A DNA stretch of 64,000 nt from the NCBI RefSeq assembly GCF_001941965.1, contig NZ_MKZO01000008.1, forward strand, positions 1-64,000. Reading direction: 5' to 3'. Shown one piece after another: positions 62,964-64,000 of the stretch. The first letter of the stretch is position 1. Each line of letters opens with the position of its first letter. A program made the translations under genes and the position numbers. A model generated the notes under the pieces. It saw nothing but the letters and a program-made list of their open reading frames with translations. It had not been told where the DNA came from and searched no databases. The stretch comes from Pseudomonas putida (GTDB lineage: Bacteria; Pseudomonadota; Gammaproteobacteria; Pseudomonadales; Pseudomonadaceae).

Positions 62964-64000
62964 TTACCAGTTGTAACTGACCGTTCCCAATACCGTCCGC
63001 TCTTCACCCCAGTAGCAACGCCCGGCATTGTTGCAACCAGCCACATACTCCTGGTCGAACAGGTTGCGCGCGTTCACTTCCGCCGACCAATGCGCGTTCA
63101 GCTGATAGCCAACGGTCGCATCCACCAGGGTCACGTCCCCGGTATCCAGCTTGCCGTACAGCGACGGGCTGGTGTACGCGAAGGTGCTGTCGAAGTGACG
63201 CACACCTGCGCCCAGCTTCAGCCCTTTCAACTGTCCATCCAGGAAGCGATAGGTGCCCCACACCGACGCCTGGTTGCGCGGCACGCCGGTCACCTGATGG
63301 TCTTCCAGCAACGACCCGGCCACGTCCTTGGTCACCCGCGAATCCGTGTAGGTGTAGGCCGCCGTCACGTTGATGTTCTCGGTGACATCGCTGTTCAGCT
63401 CCAGCTCGACACCCTTGGCCCGGCTGCGCCCGATATTGCGGTAGTCGCCGGTGGCGCTGTCGTAGAGCGAATCATCCTTCTTGCGCAGGTCGTAGACCGA
63501 GGCGCTGATCAGGGTGTTCCAGCCCTTCGGCTCGTACTTCACACCGACTTCGTACTGCTCGCTGAGGGTCGGGTCCAGAGGGCCGGATGCGCTCGACACC
63601 TGTTGGGTCGGGTTGTACGCGGTGGAGTAGCTGACGTAAGGCGAAACGCCGTTGTCGAACTGGTACATCAGGCCGGTCTGCCAGGTGAACTGGCCATCCC
63701 AGTAGTCCAGGTCCGCTGCGGCATTGAGCGTGCCGCGACGGTTGCGGAACGAGCTGTTGACCCGGTCATAGCGCCCGCCCAGCAGCATCACCCAGTTGTC
63801 CAGACGGGTCTGGATCTGGCTGTAGACGCCATACATGGTCTGCTCCAGCAACGCATCCTGAACCCGCGTCGAGGTCACCGGATCACCGGTGTACACCGGG
63901 TTGAACACGTTCACCGTGCCGCCGAAGCCGGCATTCCAGTCCTGGTTGAACGAGGTGCGGTCGAGGCTGGCGCCGACCAGTAGGGTGTTTTCCAGCGCGC
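62964..64000 (-). CDS. TonB-dependent siderophore receptor, C-terminal 345 residues (partial)
   Basis: The C-terminal beta-barrel portion of a TonB-dependent outer-membrane receptor, cut by the right window edge, in frame through 64000. Barrel strands are evident (DYWDGQFTWQTGLMYQFDNGVSPYVSYSTAYNPTQQ; LSEQYEVGVKYEPKGWNTLISASVYDLRKKD; SRAKGVELELNSDVTENINVTAAYTYTDSRV; NLFDQEYVAGCNNAGRCYWGEERTVLGTVSYNW). The two Cys near the end and terminal aromatic Trp are typical of the FhuA/FoxA ferric-hydroxamate group, so a ferrichrome- or ferrioxamine-like substrate is likely. The plug domain and TonB box are outside the window. Confidence 0.9.
   Translation of the reverse strand, partial: ALENTLLVGASLDRTSFNQDWNAGFGGTVNVFNPVYTGDPVTSTRVQDALLEQTMYGVYSQIQTRLDNWVMLLGGRYDRVNSSFRNRRGTLNAAADLDYWDGQFTWQTGLMYQFDNGVSPYVSYSTAYNPTQQVSSASGPLDPTLSEQYEVGVKYEPKGWNTLISASVYDLRKKDDSLYDSATGDYRNIGRSRAKGVELELNSDVTENINVTAAYTYTDSRVTKDVAGSLLEDHQVTGVPRNQASVWGTYRFLDGQLKGLKLGAGVRHFDSTFAYTSPSLYGKLDTGDVTLVDATVGYQLNAHWSAEVNARNLFDQEYVAGCNNAGRCYWGEERTVLGTVSYNW

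Overview
The window is chromosomal DNA of a Pseudomonas, most likely of the fluorescens/protegens/chlororaphis lineage. This rests on high GC with strongly GC3-biased genes and on gene order that matches the P. aeruginosa PAO1 origin-side blocks as I remember them: algB-kinB-ampDh2-GGDEF-EEP-dsbA-cc4-engB-polA-thrB-znuA/zur-znuCB-metNIQ, and the aa3/caa3 cox cluster. It also rests on repeated fluorescent-pseudomonad type REP elements (core GCTGGCAAGCCAGCTCCCAC). Species assignment is inference. No phage, insertion sequence, CRISPR array or tRNA gene was found.

Layout. 1-600: 5' end of a 16S rRNA gene reading leftwards off the window, with boxA and three tandem sigma70 promoters. 604-4099: glutarate/glutaryl-CoA catabolism (gcdG, gcdH, divergent gcdR). 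4516-7405: proton-translocating transhydrogenase pntAA-AB-B. 7583-9076: acetyl-CoA hydrolase/CoA-transferase. 9397-12918: a DUF1127 peptide gene, then a poorly characterised exported module of three DUF2388 paralogues translationally coupled to a large DUF4105 protein that carries an HExxH motif. 12920-20289: GFA-family protein, CitMHS citrate transporter, TerC, Na/Pi-PhoU transporter, membrane-anchored M16 peptidase, DUF5924/DUF2914 membrane protein. 20333-23823: a complete MCE lipid-transport operon (STAS-permease, ATPase, MCE protein, lipoprotein). 23805-26614: fused SpmA-SpmB protein and the GltP dicarboxylate symporter, which has two AauR-like boxes upstream. 27340-31761: a small envelope-stress operon (Ivy-like lysozyme inhibitor, DUF1328, 92-aa protein) next to algB-kinB. 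31762-37262: c-di-GMP phosphodiesterase (CSS-EAL), AmpDh2-type amidase, diguanylate cyclase, EEP-family hydrolase.

37275-44352: dsbA, cytochromes c4 and c5, engB, an ErsA-type small RNA in the engB-polA gap, polA, DUF2782, thrB. 44435-47455: the zinc uptake locus znuA / zur-znuC-znuB. 47590-53289: a lipoprotein, a large catalase katE apparently inserted relative to PAO1, and the methionine importer metNIQ. 53421-61826: the caa3-type cytochrome c oxidase cluster with its assembly factors (sco, heme O and heme A synthases, SURF1, CtaG), preceded by a perfect sigmaS-type -10 element. 62197-64000: an unrecognised 217-aa protein and the C-terminal part of a TonB-dependent siderophore receptor.

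Themes. Many genes concern the envelope and its stress response (AlgB/KinB, Ivy, DsbA, AmpDh2, MCE system, predicted sigma22 promoters for algB and the sRNA). Others concern respiration (pnt, c4, c5, caa3 oxidase) and acid/amino-acid uptake (CitMHS, GltP, MetNIQ). REP pairs sit at eight intergenic sites, mostly between convergent genes where no classical terminator is seen. The best candidates for undescribed biology are the DUF2388x3-DUF4105 operon, including an mRNA structure that would bury one of its start codons, and the cluster of ACTGTA-type boxes before the DUF1127 gene.
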